Part shown: positions 18,084-27,387 of the stretch, piece after piece
Layout of the letters: the number at the start of each line of letters is the position of its first letter
Numbering within the stretch: the first letter of the stretch is position 1
From: Holzapfeliella floricola DSM 23037 = JCM 16512
Lineage (GTDB): Bacteria > Bacillota > Bacilli > Lactobacillales > Lactobacillaceae
Assembly: GCF_001436605.1 (NCBI RefSeq)
Contig: NZ_AYZL01000010.1
Span: 42,544-106,543, forward strand
Length of the DNA: 64,000 nt
Direction of reading: 5' to 3'
Position numbers and translations under genes: made by a program
The notes under the pieces: generated by a model
Seen by the model: only the letters and a program-made list of their open reading frames with translations
The model's database searches: none
What the model was told of the DNA's origin: nothing

Positions 18084-19673
18084 TTGGATAATTTACAGCA
18101 ACAAGTTAATAGAAGAAGAACATTTGCCATTATTTCTCACCCCGATGCAGGGAAAACAACAATTACTGAACAATTACTACTGCAAGGTGGTGTTATTCGT
18201 AAGGCTGGGACTGTTAAAGCCAAGAAATCTGGAAGCTTTGCAACCAGTGACTGGATGGAAATTGAAAAACAACGTGGGATTAGTGTCACGAGTTCTGTTT
18301 TACAATTTGATTATGAAGGTAAACACGTTAATATCTTAGACACGCCAGGACATGAGGACTTTTCAGAAGATACTTATCGGACATTGATGGCCGTTGACGC
18401 TGCGGTAATGGTTATTGATTCAGCCAAGGGTATTGAACCACAAACCAAAAAATTATTTAAAGTTGTTAAACAACGTGGTATTCCCATTTTTACATTCATT
18501 AATAAGTTAGACCGTGACGGTCGTGAACCGCTTGACTTAATTACTGAACTAGAAGAATTGTTGAATATCGAAGGTTACCCAATGAATTGGCCAATTGGAA
18601 TGGGTAAAGGACTGCGTGGTTTATATGATATTGGTGAAAATCATGTTGAACTTTATCGTCCAGAAGAAGGACAAAATCGTTTCTTGAAACTAGATAGCGA
18701 TGGTGAATTAGAAGGTAATCAACCATTAAAAGAAGAATCAATCTATCAACAAACCATGGAAGATGTTTCATTATTACTTGAGGCCGGTAACCAATTTAAT
18801 GAAGAAAAAGTACTAGACGGAAAGCAAACACCAGTATTTTTTGGTTCAGCTTTAACAAACTTTGGTGTTGAAAGTTTCTTAAATCAATTCTTACAGTATG
18901 CGCCAGCTCCTGAAAGTTCAGAAGTTAATAATGGTGAAAAAACAATTGCTGCAAGTGATGAAACATTTTCAGGATTTGTTTTTAAGATTCAGGCTAACAT
19001 GAATCCAGCTCACCGTGACCGAATTGCTTTTGTACGTATCAAATCCGGTGAGTTCCGTAAAGGAATGGACATTACATTAGCAAGAACCGGTCAAAAAATC
19101 CGTTTGAATAATGCAACTGAATTCATGTCAAGTGAACGGGAACAAGTTGAAACTTCTGTCGCAGGTGATATCGTTGGATTGTATGATACAGGTAATTTTC
19201 AAATTGGTGATAGTATTTATTCTGGTAAGGATAAAATTGAATATCCTGAATTACCAGAGTTTACGCCTGAATTATTTATGCAAGTAACTTCAAAGAATGT
19301 GATGAAACAAAAATCATTCCATAAAGGAATGAAACAACTAGTTCAAGAAGGTGCGGTACAGCTCTATCGTAATTATCAAACCAATGAATATATTCTAGGT
19401 GCGGTCGGACAGTTGCAGTTTGAAGTGTTCTCATACCGTATGAAGAACGAATATAATTCTGAAGTGGTGATGACACCAATTGGTTCAAGAACAGCTCGCT
19501 GGATCAATCCAGAACAACTTGACACTAGCATGTCATCTTCGCGTAACTTATTGGTTAAAGATAAATTTGATCAACCGCTATTCTTATTTGAAAACGATTT
19601 TGCGATGCGTTGGTTCCATGGTAAATATCCAGATGTTGAACTTGAAGCGGGATTCAATGAAAAAGAAGTTTAA
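18084..19673 (+). CDS. prfC: Peptide chain release factor 3
   Basis: A GTPase that recycles RF1/RF2 after termination. The G-domain motifs are at the N-terminus: SHPDAGKTT (G1), RGISVTSS (G2), DTPGHEDF (G3), NKLDRDGRE (G4). RF3-specific C-terminal blocks follow ([20 protein letters not shown]). The start is taken as TTG 18084, 8 bases after AAGGA, giving 529 residues that begin [14 protein letters not shown] as in other RF3. ATG 18075 overlaps the ribosome binding site and the frame continues to 18042, so longer forms are unlikely. Confidence 0.94.
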   Translation: MDNLQQQVNRRRTFAIISHPDAGKTTITEQLLLQGGVIRKAGTVKAKKSGSFATSDWMEIEKQRGISVTSSVLQFDYEGKHVNILDTPGHEDFSEDTYRTLMAVDAAVMVIDSAKGIEPQTKKLFKVVKQRGIPIFTFINKLDRDGREPLDLITELEELLNIEGYPMNWPIGMGKGLRGLYDIGENHVELYRPEEGQNRFLKLDSDGELEGNQPLKEESIYQQTMEDVSLLLEAGNQFNEEKVLDGKQTPVFFGSALTNFGVESFLNQFLQYAPAPESSEVNNGEKTIAASDETFSGFVFKIQANMNPAHRDRIAFVRIKSGEFRKGMDITLARTGQKIRLNNATEFMSSEREQVETSVAGDIVGLYDTGNFQIGDSIYSGKDKIEYPELPEFTPELFMQVTSKNVMKQKSFHKGMKQLVQEGAVQLYRNYQTNEYILGAVGQLQFEVFSYRMKNEYNSEVVMTPIGSRTARWINPEQLDTSMSSSRNLLVKDKFDQPLFLFENDFAMRWFHGKYPDVELEAGFNEKEV

Positions 19674-19753
19674 AAAACTTAATACCTCAAAAAAGGGTTG
19701 ATCATGGTGTGGAACACAAATACTTAGAATATTTTTGTTTTACAAATCCAAAT

Positions 19754-19788
19754 AAAAAGACACTAGCAATTATGCTAGTGTCTTTTTT
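19754..19788. terminator. Bidirectional terminator between prfC and clpE
   Basis: Stem AAAAAGACACTAGC / GCTAGTGTCTTTTTT around a 6-base loop; A- and T-runs on both sides. Confidence 0.93.
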
Positions 19789-19818
19789 GTCTGTCTGTTT
19801 TATTTTGTTGAGGTAATA

Positions 19819-21978
19819 TTAATTTGCTTTTGTGACTTTGATTTCGTCATTTTCAACACGTGCTTCAAGTTGTTTGTCTTGAGGGTGTTCTAAGTAGTAG
19901 TCGGCTACTTTGTCTTCAATCATTTCTTGAATAACACGACGTAATGGACGTGCACCCATAGCAGGGTTATAACCTAGATCAACTAATTTTTCTTTAGCTG
20001 GTTCGGTAACATGAATAGAAAGACCTTTGTCTTTAATCATTTCATTAGTATCATCAATCATTAGGCTCACAATACTAATAAGACTTTCTTTTGGTAAACG
20101 CTTGAATTCAACAATATCATCAAATCTGTTTAAGAATTCGGGTTGGAAGTAGTCGGTTAAGCGATTTACAACTGAATGATTGTCATCGTTCATAGTAGCA
20201 CTGAATCCAACGCTAGCTTCTTGAACAGCTTGCCCGGCATTAGAAGTCATAATGATAATCGTGTCTTTAAATGAAACAGTACGTCCTTGTGAGTCTGTTA
20301 GACGACCATCATCTAGAATTTGTAAGAACATGTGCAAGACATCAGGGTGAGCTTTTTCAATTTCGTCTAACAGAATTAAGCTATATGGGTTACGACGAAC
20401 TTTTTCAGTCAATTGACCAGCTTCTTCATAACCAACATATCCAGGTGCTGAACCGATTAGTTTTGAAACAGCTTGTTTTTCCATATATTCAGACATATCA
20501 AATCGAATCATTGAATCTCTTGTGCCAAATAACTGCTTAGCAAGTTGTTTGGCAAGTTCTGTTTTACCAACACCAGTTGGTCCAACAAACATAAAGGAAC
20601 CGATAGGGCGACCAGATTTATTAAAGCCAACACGGTTACGGCGAATAGCACGAGCTACTTCAGAAACAGCCTTATCTTGACCAATAACATGTTCTTTTAG
20701 GTCGCCCGCAAGATGAATGAGTTGAGATTGTTCTTGCTCTTTTAAATCACCAACAGGAATGTTTGTTTTTTCTTCGATGATTTTTTCAATGATTTTTTCA
20801 GAAATAACAGGCATCTTATCAGGATCTTCAGAGTTACTTTCATTCATTTTTTGATATTTTTCAATTTGATCACGGTAATAGGCTGCTTTTTCATAATCTT
20901 CTTGTTTAAGTGCATCTTGTTTCAACTTTTCAGCTTCATCAATACGTTTTTTGAGTGTTTGCGTATCAACTGCAGGAATGGTTAGGTTCATGCGAGATCC
21001 GGCTTCATCAAGCAAGTCGATTGCTTTGTCAGGTAAGAAACGATCTTGAATGTAGCGATTTGATAAATTAGCTGCTGATGTAATTGCTTTTTCGTCGTAT
21101 TTCACATGGTGGTAATCTTCATATTTCTTTTGAAGTCCTTGCAAAATTTTAATTGTTTCATCAACACTAGGTTCTTTCACTTGAATAGGTTGGAAACGAC
21201 GAGCAAGAGCGGCATCTTTTTCAATTGTGCGGTACTCGCTAAAAGTTGTCGCACCGACTAATTGAATTTCACCGCGGGCAAGAGCAGGTTTTAAGACATT
21301 ACCAGCATCCATACCACCATCAGCATTACCTGCGCCAACAATTTCGTGGATTTCATCAATGAATAAGATAATATCGGAATCTTGTTTTAATTCATCCATT
21401 AATTGTTGCATCCGTTGCTCAAACTGACCTCGCATACTAGTTCCTTGAACTAGAGAAACAACGTCCAAACGAACGACTTTTCGGTTTTGTAGCTTAGAAG
21501 GAACAGCACCGTCAGCAATTTGTTGTGCAAGGCCTTCAACAACTGCAGTTTTACCGACACCCGCTTCACCGATCAGAACAGGATTATTTTTAGTTCTACG
21601 GTTTAAAACTTCGATAACACGAGCGACTTCTTTATCACGACCGATAACAGGATCGATTTTGCCTTTTCTAGCTAGATCAGTTAAGTTAACTCCAAATTGA
21701 CCAAGTAAAGTATTATCTTCTGGATTTTGATTTTGTTGTTTTTGTTTTGAGTTATTAGAATTACTTTGACCAAGTTGTGCGAATAAATCATCAAAGTTTG
21801 AGAATCCAAAAATGTTATCGTCATTATTTTGACTTGAATTAGAGAATTCACTATTAGACTGTTGTTTTTTGAGTTTTTGGTAGCAGTTTTGACATAAATT
21901 CAATTCTTGACGACTACCGTTAACACTTGTATAAAGATGGATTGTGGCATCATTATGATGACAATTTTGACAAACCAT
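19819..21978 (-). CDS. clpE: ClpE, AAA+ unfoldase subunit of Clp protease
   Basis: A 719-residue double-AAA+ chaperone that feeds heat-damaged proteins to ClpP. The N-terminal zinc finger has Cys3, Cys6, Cys29 and Cys32, which distinguishes ClpE from ClpC. An asparagine/glutamine-rich linker (about residues 40-88) follows. AAA1 carries GEAGVGKT, a UVR-type coiled coil spans about residues 345-385 ([17 protein letters not shown]), and AAA2 carries GPTGVGKT. A ClpP-contact loop is expected in AAA2. It has its own promoter with a CIRCE-like operator upstream, placing it under heat-shock control. Confidence 0.96.
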   Translation of the reverse strand: MVCQNCHHNDATIHLYTSVNGSRQELNLCQNCYQKLKKQQSNSEFSNSSQNNDDNIFGFSNFDDLFAQLGQSNSNNSKQKQQNQNPEDNTLLGQFGVNLTDLARKGKIDPVIGRDKEVARVIEVLNRRTKNNPVLIGEAGVGKTAVVEGLAQQIADGAVPSKLQNRKVVRLDVVSLVQGTSMRGQFEQRMQQLMDELKQDSDIILFIDEIHEIVGAGNADGGMDAGNVLKPALARGEIQLVGATTFSEYRTIEKDAALARRFQPIQVKEPSVDETIKILQGLQKKYEDYHHVKYDEKAITSAANLSNRYIQDRFLPDKAIDLLDEAGSRMNLTIPAVDTQTLKKRIDEAEKLKQDALKQEDYEKAAYYRDQIEKYQKMNESNSEDPDKMPVISEKIIEKIIEEKTNIPVGDLKEQEQSQLIHLAGDLKEHVIGQDKAVSEVARAIRRNRVGFNKSGRPIGSFMFVGPTGVGKTELAKQLAKQLFGTRDSMIRFDMSEYMEKQAVSKLIGSAPGYVGYEEAGQLTEKVRRNPYSLILLDEIEKAHPDVLHMFLQILDDGRLTDSQGRTVSFKDTIIIMTSNAGQAVQEASVGFSATMNDDNHSVVNRLTDYFQPEFLNRFDDIVEFKRLPKESLISIVSLMIDDTNEMIKDKGLSIHVTEPAKEKLVDLGYNPAMGARPLRRVIQEMIEDKVADYYLEHPQDKQLEARVENDEIKVTKAN

Positions 21979-22003
21979 ATAAATTCACACCTTTCTGCAA
22001 AAA

Positions 22004-22029
22004 TTTGAAAGTTATAATAGACTTTCAAA
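22004..22029. promoter_or_regulatory. 9-bp inverted repeat in the clpE leader
   Basis: Perfect inverted repeat TTTGAAAGT / ACTTTCAAA with an 8-base spacer. It lies between the predicted clpE transcription start (near 22035) and the ribosome binding site. In the clpE mRNA it forms a hairpin followed by five U. It is not the CtsR operator, which is a direct repeat of GGTCAAA. It could be a second operator, an attenuator-like hairpin or an mRNA-stabilising stem. Confidence 0.6.
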
Positions 22030-22041
22030 AGGAATATGTTC

Positions 22042-22070
22042 ATTATACTTTTGGCACTCTTATATTTCAA
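22042..22070 (-). promoter_or_regulatory. clpE promoter
   Basis: On the minus strand TTGAAA (22065-22070) is separated by exactly 17 bases from TATAAT (22042-22047). This is a near-consensus vegetative promoter, overlapped by the CIRCE-like element. Confidence 0.85.
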
Positions 22071-22077
22071 GTGCTAA
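22051..22077. promoter_or_regulatory. CIRCE-like operator (HrcA site) upstream of clpE
   Basis: Plus-strand TTGGCACTC (22051-22059), nine bases, then AAGTGCTAA (22069-22077). The HrcA operator consensus is TTAGCACTC-N9-GAGTGCTAA, so 16 of 18 half-site bases agree and the spacing is exact. It covers the -35 and spacer of the clpE promoter, the expected place for a repressor. Confidence 0.78.
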
Positions 22078-22122
22078 AAGTAATTTACTTACTAAAAATA
22101 ATTAACACGAGTTAAATCGGTC

Positions 22123-22128
22123 TATAAT
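22123..22128 (+). promoter_or_regulatory. -10 element for ptsH
   Basis: Perfect TATAAT about 100 bases before the ptsH start, with no convincing -35. The leader (about 22135-22230) contains a possible small hairpin, GACTG / CAGTC near 22188-22204, followed by a T-rich stretch. Confidence 0.5.
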
Positions 22129-22231
22129 GGGAATATACTTATTGTTATTTAATCTAAAAGATGATAATCTTTAATTGTAGGAGAAGACTGCATTCTTCAG
22201 TCCATTTTTATTTAAAAGGAGATAGATAGAC

Positions 22232-22495
22232 ATGGAAAAACGCGACTATCACATTACATCCGAAACCGGAATTCATGCACGCCCAGCTACTTTATTAGTA
22301 CAAACTGCTAGTAAATTTGATGCCAAATCTACTTTAGCATATCAAGGTAAAAGTGTTGATTTGAAATCAATCATGGGCGTAATGTCTTTAGGTGTTGGAC
22401 AAGGTTCAGATGTTTCTGTTAGTGTTGACGGCGATGACGCTGCAGCAGCTTTAGATGCAATTGATGAAACCATGAAAAAAGAAGGCCTTGTTTAA
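22232..22495 (+). CDS. ptsH: Phosphocarrier protein HPr
   Basis: The general phosphocarrier of the sugar phosphotransferase system, 87 residues. His15 in TGIHARPAT is the site phosphorylated by Enzyme I. Ser46 in [12 protein letters not shown] is the site of HPr kinase, whose product HPr-Ser-P is the corepressor of CcpA (encoded at 48.7 kb). The gene has AAAAGGAG upstream and its own terminator right after it. The usual downstream partner ptsI (Enzyme I) is absent; the next gene is a copper ATPase. Confidence 0.97.
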   Translation: MEKRDYHITSETGIHARPATLLVQTASKFDAKSTLAYQGKSVDLKSIMGVMSLGVGQGSDVSVSVDGDDAAAALDAIDETMKKEGLV

Positions 22496-22526
22496 GCTCA
22501 GATAACTTAATATTTGGATTATTTTT

Positions 22527-22556
22527 AGTATCAATATCTTTATTGATGCTTTTTTT
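22527..22556 (+). terminator. Intrinsic terminator after ptsH
   Basis: Stem AGTATCAAT / ATTGATGCT (one T-G pair), 6-base loop, seven T. It closes ptsH as a single-gene unit. Confidence 0.88.
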
Positions 22557-22578
22557 GTAATCTTTTTCACATACCAAC

Positions 22579-22607
22579 TTACAAAAAGTTAGTGAAAATG
22601 GTATAAT
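22579..22607 (+). promoter_or_regulatory. copB promoter with a short dyad over the -35
   Basis: TTACAA (22579-22584), 17 bases, TATAAT (22602-22607). A dyad AACTT-N5-AAGTT (22576-22590) overlaps the -35. It does not match the CopY box TACAnnTGTA. Confidence 0.75.
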
Positions 22608-22647
22608 AAATATAAATAATATTGGTTTAAGTGAAAGAGGTAAAAGT

Positions 22648-24756
22648 ATGAAACACAATAAAGATAATGATACCCAGATGAGTCATGAGAGTATGGACCA
22701 CTCACAAATGTCACATCACAATCATATGCATATGGATCACTCACATATGAGCCACGAGCATGGTGAAATGGATCATAGTATGCATGGCCATGGCCATGGT
22801 ATGGGACATATGGGAAATATGAAGCAAAAGCTTTGGCTATCACTATTACTAGCAATTCCTGTTATTTTAATGTCACCTATGATGGATTTGCCTTTGTTCT
22901 TTCAGTTTGAGTTTCCAGGTTCTCAATGGTTAGTGGCTATTTTGTCAACAGTACTTTACTTTTATGGAGGATCACCATTTTTACTAGGTGCTAAAGATGA
23001 AATAAAATCTAAATCACCAGCTATGATGACTTTAATTGCTATGGGAATTAGTGTTGCTTATTTTTATAGCTTGTATTCAGTTTTTGCTAATCAGTTTTTC
23101 CATCAACACACAATGAACTTTTTCTTTGAATTGGCAACGCTAATCGTCATCATGATTGCTGGTCATTGGATTGAAATGAATGCGACGATGCAAGCTAATA
23201 ATGCACTTGATAATTTATCAAAATTATTACCTGAAAAAGCACAATTGGTAGATGAACACGGTCATGCTCATGATGTGTTATTATCTGAAGTTAAAGAAAA
23301 TCAAACATTAATGATTAAAGCTGGAGAAACCATTCCAGCTGATGGGGTTATCACAAAAGGAACGACTCAAGTTAATGAATTTTTAGTGACAGGTGAATCT
23401 AAAGCTGTTGCTAAAGAAGCTGGTGAAACGGTAATTGGGGGTTCAACTAATGAAGATGGGACAATTTTTGTTCAAGTTACTGGTGTTGGAAACAGCGGTT
23501 ACCTTTCAAAAATCAAACAATTAGTCATGGATGCTCAACAAAATAAATCGAAAGTTGAAACGCTAGCAGATAAAGTTGCTGGATGGCTATTTTATGCAGC
23601 AATTTTAGTTGGTTTAGTGGCTTTTGTTTCTTGGTTATTCTTTGGTACAGTATCAAACGCTGTCCTAGTTTTAGTTACCGTTTTAGTGATTGCTTGTCCA
23701 CATGCTTTGGGATTGGCAATTCCTCTTGTGACCGCTCGATTTACTTCGCTTTCAGCCGTTAATGGTTTATTAATCAAAAACCGTGACGTGATTGAATTAA
23801 CTTCACAAATTGATTATATTGCACTAGATAAAACTGGAACTTTGACAGATGGTAAGTTTGAAGTGGCTCATTTTGAAAGTTTATCTGATGATATAACCAA
23901 AGAATCAGCACTAGCAATTGCTAGTGCTTTAGAATCACAATCCAGTCATCCTGTTGCCAAAAGTATTGTTAAATTTGCAACTGATCAACAAATTCATTTT
24001 GATGCACCTGAAGAAGTGAGTGCTATTAAAGGTGTCGGTCTGTCAGGAATCGTTTCAGGCAAAACGTATCAGATTGTTTCAAAATCTTACCTAGATCAAC
24101 ATAACTTATCAGTTGATGCAGGTAGTTACCAAAATTTAGCCGCTCAAGGTTTGACGGTTTCTTACTTGATTGCCGACCATGAAGTGTTAGCGGTTGTGGC
24201 TACAGGTGACAAAATTAAACCAGAAGCTAAATCATTTATTGAAAAACTTAAAGCTCAAAATATTACACCCGTTATGCTAACAGGTGATAATGCGTTAACT
24301 GCTCAAAAAGTGGCTGACCAATTGGGCATTACAGAAGTACAGGCACAATTGTTGCCTCAAGATAAATTAGACTATATTCACCAACTACACCACAAAGGCC
24401 ACCGTGTCATGATGATTGGTGATGGGATTAACGACGCCCCAACGCTAGCTGCATCAGACATAGGTGTTGCCATTGGTTCAGGAACTGACGTTGCTATTGA
24501 TGCAGCAGATGTCGTATTAACTAGTCAATCACTGGATAAAGTTTTAGCCTTGTTTGAATTAACGAAGTTAACCAAGCGTAAAATGATGGAAAATCTATGG
24601 TGGGGAGCAGGTTATAATATTTTAGCTCTACCACTGGCTGCAGGTATTTTAGCACCTATTGGTTTTATGCTTAATCCAGCTGTAGGAGCTATTTTAATGT
24701 CATTGTCTACTATCATTGTTGCGATTAACGCTATGACTTTAAAATTTAAAGCTTAA
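22648..24756 (+). CDS. copB: Copper-translocating P-type ATPase, CopB type
   Basis: A 702-residue P1B-type ATPase. The N-terminal 55 residues are a histidine/methionine-rich copper-binding tail instead of CxxC domains. The ion-path motif is CPH (IACPHALGL, near residue 350), typical of the CopB/P1B-3 group, followed by the phosphorylated aspartate in DKTGTLTDG (near 394), and GDGINDAP in the hinge. Such pumps export copper (Cu(II) or Cu(I)) and give metal resistance. No copY, copZ or csoR gene lies next to it. AAAGAGG precedes the ATG. Confidence 0.95.
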   Translation: MKHNKDNDTQMSHESMDHSQMSHHNHMHMDHSHMSHEHGEMDHSMHGHGHGMGHMGNMKQKLWLSLLLAIPVILMSPMMDLPLFFQFEFPGSQWLVAILSTVLYFYGGSPFLLGAKDEIKSKSPAMMTLIAMGISVAYFYSLYSVFANQFFHQHTMNFFFELATLIVIMIAGHWIEMNATMQANNALDNLSKLLPEKAQLVDEHGHAHDVLLSEVKENQTLMIKAGETIPADGVITKGTTQVNEFLVTGESKAVAKEAGETVIGGSTNEDGTIFVQVTGVGNSGYLSKIKQLVMDAQQNKSKVETLADKVAGWLFYAAILVGLVAFVSWLFFGTVSNAVLVLVTVLVIACPHALGLAIPLVTARFTSLSAVNGLLIKNRDVIELTSQIDYIALDKTGTLTDGKFEVAHFESLSDDITKESALAIASALESQSSHPVAKSIVKFATDQQIHFDAPEEVSAIKGVGLSGIVSGKTYQIVSKSYLDQHNLSVDAGSYQNLAAQGLTVSYLIADHEVLAVVATGDKIKPEAKSFIEKLKAQNITPVMLTGDNALTAQKVADQLGITEVQAQLLPQDKLDYIHQLHHKGHRVMMIGDGINDAPTLAASDIGVAIGSGTDVAIDAADVVLTSQSLDKVLALFELTKLTKRKMMENLWWGAGYNILALPLAAGILAPIGFMLNPAVGAILMSLSTIIVAINAMTLKFKA

Positions 24757-24761
24757 AAAAC

Positions 24762-24801
24762 AAAAAGAACAAAAGCTTACTTAGGCTTCTGTTCTTTTTT
24801 T
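24762..24801. terminator. Bidirectional terminator between copB and the histidine kinase gene
   Basis: Stem AGAACAaAAGC / GCTTcTGTTCT with one mismatch, flanked by A5 and T7. Confidence 0.85.
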
Positions 24802-25851
24802 GTAGGATAAGTTATTATCTTGGTTTTCATCATTATAATAAGATAAAAAGGGAAACTGAATGGAAAAGGTTGTCCCTTTGCCAGGGGTTGAACTAACGGT
24901 TAGTTCATGACCTAATTTTTGAGCCATTTTTTGAGCGAGATAAAGACCTAGTCCTGTTGATTTTTTGTCTTGCTTACGGCCGTTTTCACCAGTGAAACCT
25001 TTATCAAAAATTCGTGAAATATCTTGTTTTGGAATCCCAACACCAGTATCTGTAATCTGCAAGATAGTGACTTTGTGGTCTTGAATAATTTTAGCTTTGA
25101 TAGAACCATTATCAGGTGTGTATTTCAAAGCGTTTGAAAATAATTGAGTCAAAATGTAAGCTAGCCATTTTTGATCAGTCAAAATAGGAGTGTCTTCGCC
25201 CTCAATCTCAAATTGAATATGCTTTTCTAAAAAAGTGGTCATGTTTTCTAAAGCCACTTGGTTCACAATTTTTTTGAGGCGATAACGTTGAATGAGGTAA
25301 TCTTGTGTAAAATTATCCAATCGAGAGTAATAAAGAACTTGGTCAACTAGATGACTGATCTGACTGATTTCGGTTTTGATTTGACGATTTTTGTTGCTGT
25401 TTATTTGGGTTTGAATATTCTCTTGTAACAACTGGAGTGCAGCTAGCGGAATTTTGATTTCATGAACCCATGAGTCAACATATTCGGTTTGATCATTTTG
25501 GCGATTGATTAATTTTAAGTTTTCTTCTTTACCATAATCAACCAAAGTATTATATGCCTTTTGATAAATTAACTCACTTTGTGTTTTACCAGTGTTGAGT
25601 GTTTGATTATAGCTTTTATGAGGGTATTGCGTTCGAAAATGAAGTTCCTTTAAAAAAGAACGTTTTTTCAGGTAAGAACTGACAATAAAGCTGACTAAAA
25701 TCAAAAGGCAAATAACATCTAAGTAAAGCAAATTAAACCAGTGGATACTTTGAGTGGGGTCAAGCCAAAGAACAAAGTTAATGATGGCAATCAGTGTGAT
25801 AAATAACCCTAAAAAAGGTAACTGGTCCCTTAAAAATTTAAGAAAGATCAT
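24781..25851 (-). CDS. bceS: Bce-type intramembrane-sensing histidine kinase
   Basis: A 356-residue sensor kinase. Two close transmembrane segments (about residues 13-31 and 42-60) with almost no extracellular loop are diagnostic of intramembrane-sensing kinases. The phosphorylated histidine is His130 in DSWVHEIKIPLA, and the ATP-binding domain has QLFSNALKYT, DTGVGIP and STGLGLYLAQK. In this class the kinase senses peptide antibiotics through the partner ABC transporter rather than directly. It is 13 bases downstream of its response regulator gene and divergent from the ABC genes. Confidence 0.93.
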   Translation of the reverse strand: MIFLKFLRDQLPFLGLFITLIAIINFVLWLDPTQSIHWFNLLYLDVICLLILVSFIVSSYLKKRSFLKELHFRTQYPHKSYNQTLNTGKTQSELIYQKAYNTLVDYGKEENLKLINRQNDQTEYVDSWVHEIKIPLAALQLLQENIQTQINSNKNRQIKTEISQISHLVDQVLYYSRLDNFTQDYLIQRYRLKKIVNQVALENMTTFLEKHIQFEIEGEDTPILTDQKWLAYILTQLFSNALKYTPDNGSIKAKIIQDHKVTILQITDTGVGIPKQDISRIFDKGFTGENGRKQDKKSTGLGLYLAQKMAQKLGHELTVSSTPGKGTTFSIQFPFLSYYNDENQDNNLSYKKRTEA

Positions 25852-25864
25852 AACTTACTCCTAA

Positions 25865-26539
25865 CTATTCAATCAAATAACCTTGGCCGACTTTAGTTTT
25901 GATAAAGTCTTTTGCACCAGCAACCTCAATTTTTTTGCGAAGACGATTAATATTGACGGTTAGAGTATTGTCATCAACAAAACGTTCATCTTCCCACAAG
26001 CTTCGTAATAGATGGTCTCTTGAAATGATTTGGCCGCTTTGATTCATTAAAACTTGTAGTAGTTTATATTCATTTTTTGATAAATCAATTGCTTGGTCAT
26101 TCACTTTAACGGTTGAATTTGATAAATTTAAAGTAACATTATGCAATGAAATAATATCTTGATGATCATCTTTATAATTGTAAGTACGACGAAGTAACGC
26201 ATTGATTTTAGCGACTAAAACATCTGTTGAAAAGGGCTTAGAAACGTAATCATCAGCCCCCATATTCATCGCCATGACCATATCCATATTGGTATTTCGT
26301 GAGGAAATAAAAATAATTGGAATTTTAGAGTGTAATCGAATTCGTTGATTCCAGTAGAAGCCATCGTATACAGGAAGATTAATATCCATCAAAATCAAAT
26401 GAGGTTGTGTTTTTAAAAAGAGGTTTTCAACATCATTAAAATTATCAACTATAATCGGGTCCATTTGCCACTTTTCAATGGCTTCAGCAATCAGCGTGTT
26501 TACCGTGCGGTCATCTTCAACAATCATTATTTTATACAT
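25865..26539 (-). CDS. bceR: Bce-type response regulator, OmpR family
   Basis: A 224-residue regulator with a receiver domain (phosphorylated Asp52 in LILMDINLP, conserved lysine in DDYVSKPFS) and a C-terminal winged helix (RDHLLRSLWEDERFVDDNTLTVNINRLRKK in two blocks, GQGYLIE end). It is expected to activate the divergent transporter genes. The intergenic region of about 90 bases should carry its binding site; I could not identify a clear inverted repeat there. Confidence 0.93.
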   Translation of the reverse strand: MYKIMIVEDDRTVNTLIAEAIEKWQMDPIIVDNFNDVENLFLKTQPHLILMDINLPVYDGFYWNQRIRLHSKIPIIFISSRNTNMDMVMAMNMGADDYVSKPFSTDVLVAKINALLRRTYNYKDDHQDIISLHNVTLNLSNSTVKVNDQAIDLSKNEYKLLQVLMNQSGQIISRDHLLRSLWEDERFVDDNTLTVNINRLRKKIEVAGAKDFIKTKVGQGYLIE

Positions 26540-26628
26540 AAGTTATTCACCTTGTCATTTAATTTAGTTACTATTAAGGATAACAAATTATGACGTTTTT
26601 GGGGTCAAAAAATCAAAGGGAGTTTGGT

Positions 26629-27387
26629 ATGAGTTATATAGAATTTAATCAAGTTTCAAAACTATATGGATATGGTGTTAATCAGGTTCAAGCACTTGAT
26701 AATTTAAGCTTTAAGTTGGAAAAAGGTGAATTTCTAGGTATTATGGGGCCCTCAGGTTCGGGCAAGAGCACAGTCTTGAATTTATTAGCCCAAATCGATT
26801 ATTTGTCATTTGGTAAAATCACCATGGATGGCACTGACTTGAGAGATTTTTCTGATGGGCAGCGTGCTAAAAATCGGCAAAAAAAGATGGGTATTATTTT
26901 TCAAGACCCTAACTTATTAAGCTCGTTAACAGTTAAAGAAAATATTGAGTTATCTTTGTTAGCTTTACGTGTTAACCGAAAAGATGTTGAAGAAAAAGTT
27001 TTTGATATTGCAAATCGGTTAAATATTGAATCTTTACTCGATCAAAATGTTTTTGACTTATCACCTGGACAACAGCAAAAAGTTAGTGCAGCTAGAGCTA
27101 TCATCAAAGAACCAGAGTTGATTTTAGCTGATGAACCAACCGGCAGTTTGGATTCCAAGTCAGCGACTTACTTGCTCCAATTTTTGACACAATTGAATCG
27201 TGAGCATCATAGTCTAGTAATGGTCACTCACGACCCCTTTGCGGCGAGTTATTGTGACCGAATTATTTTTGTAAAAGATGGCCGACTATTTGCTCAAATT
27301 AATCGTGTTGATAGTCGGCAAGCCTTCTTTGAATCAATTGTTGAAATGCAGGCGACAGTTGGTGGGGGTGAAGGTTATGATTTTTAA
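26629..27387 (+). CDS. bceA: Bce-type ABC transporter ATP-binding subunit
   Basis: A 252-residue ATPase with Walker [10 protein letters not shown] (about residues 40-48), Q-loop FQDPN, signature LSPGQQQKV, and Walker [12 protein letters not shown]. The signature has proline for the usual second-half glycine (LSGGQ). The start is ATG 26629, preceded by AAAGGGAG; the frame extends to 26590 without a ribosome binding site. The stop overlaps the permease start by 11 bases. Together the subunits remove or shield cell-wall targets from peptide antibiotics and signal to BceS. Confidence 0.93.
   Translation: MSYIEFNQVSKLYGYGVNQVQALDNLSFKLEKGEFLGIMGPSGSGKSTVLNLLAQIDYLSFGKITMDGTDLRDFSDGQRAKNRQKKMGIIFQDPNLLSSLTVKENIELSLLALRVNRKDVEEKVFDIANRLNIESLLDQNVFDLSPGQQQKVSAARAIIKEPELILADEPTGSLDSKSATYLLQFLTQLNREHHSLVMVTHDPFAASYCDRIIFVKDGRLFAQINRVDSRQAFFESIVEMQATVGGGEGYDF

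Noticed and set aside
22004..22029. Possible CtsR operator before clpE
   Set aside because: CtsR sites are direct repeats of GGTCAAA; this is an inverted repeat with a different core.
22589..22855. Histidine/tyrosine-rich frame on the minus strand
   Set aside because: It is the antisense of the histidine/methionine-rich CopB N-terminus and has no ribosome binding site.
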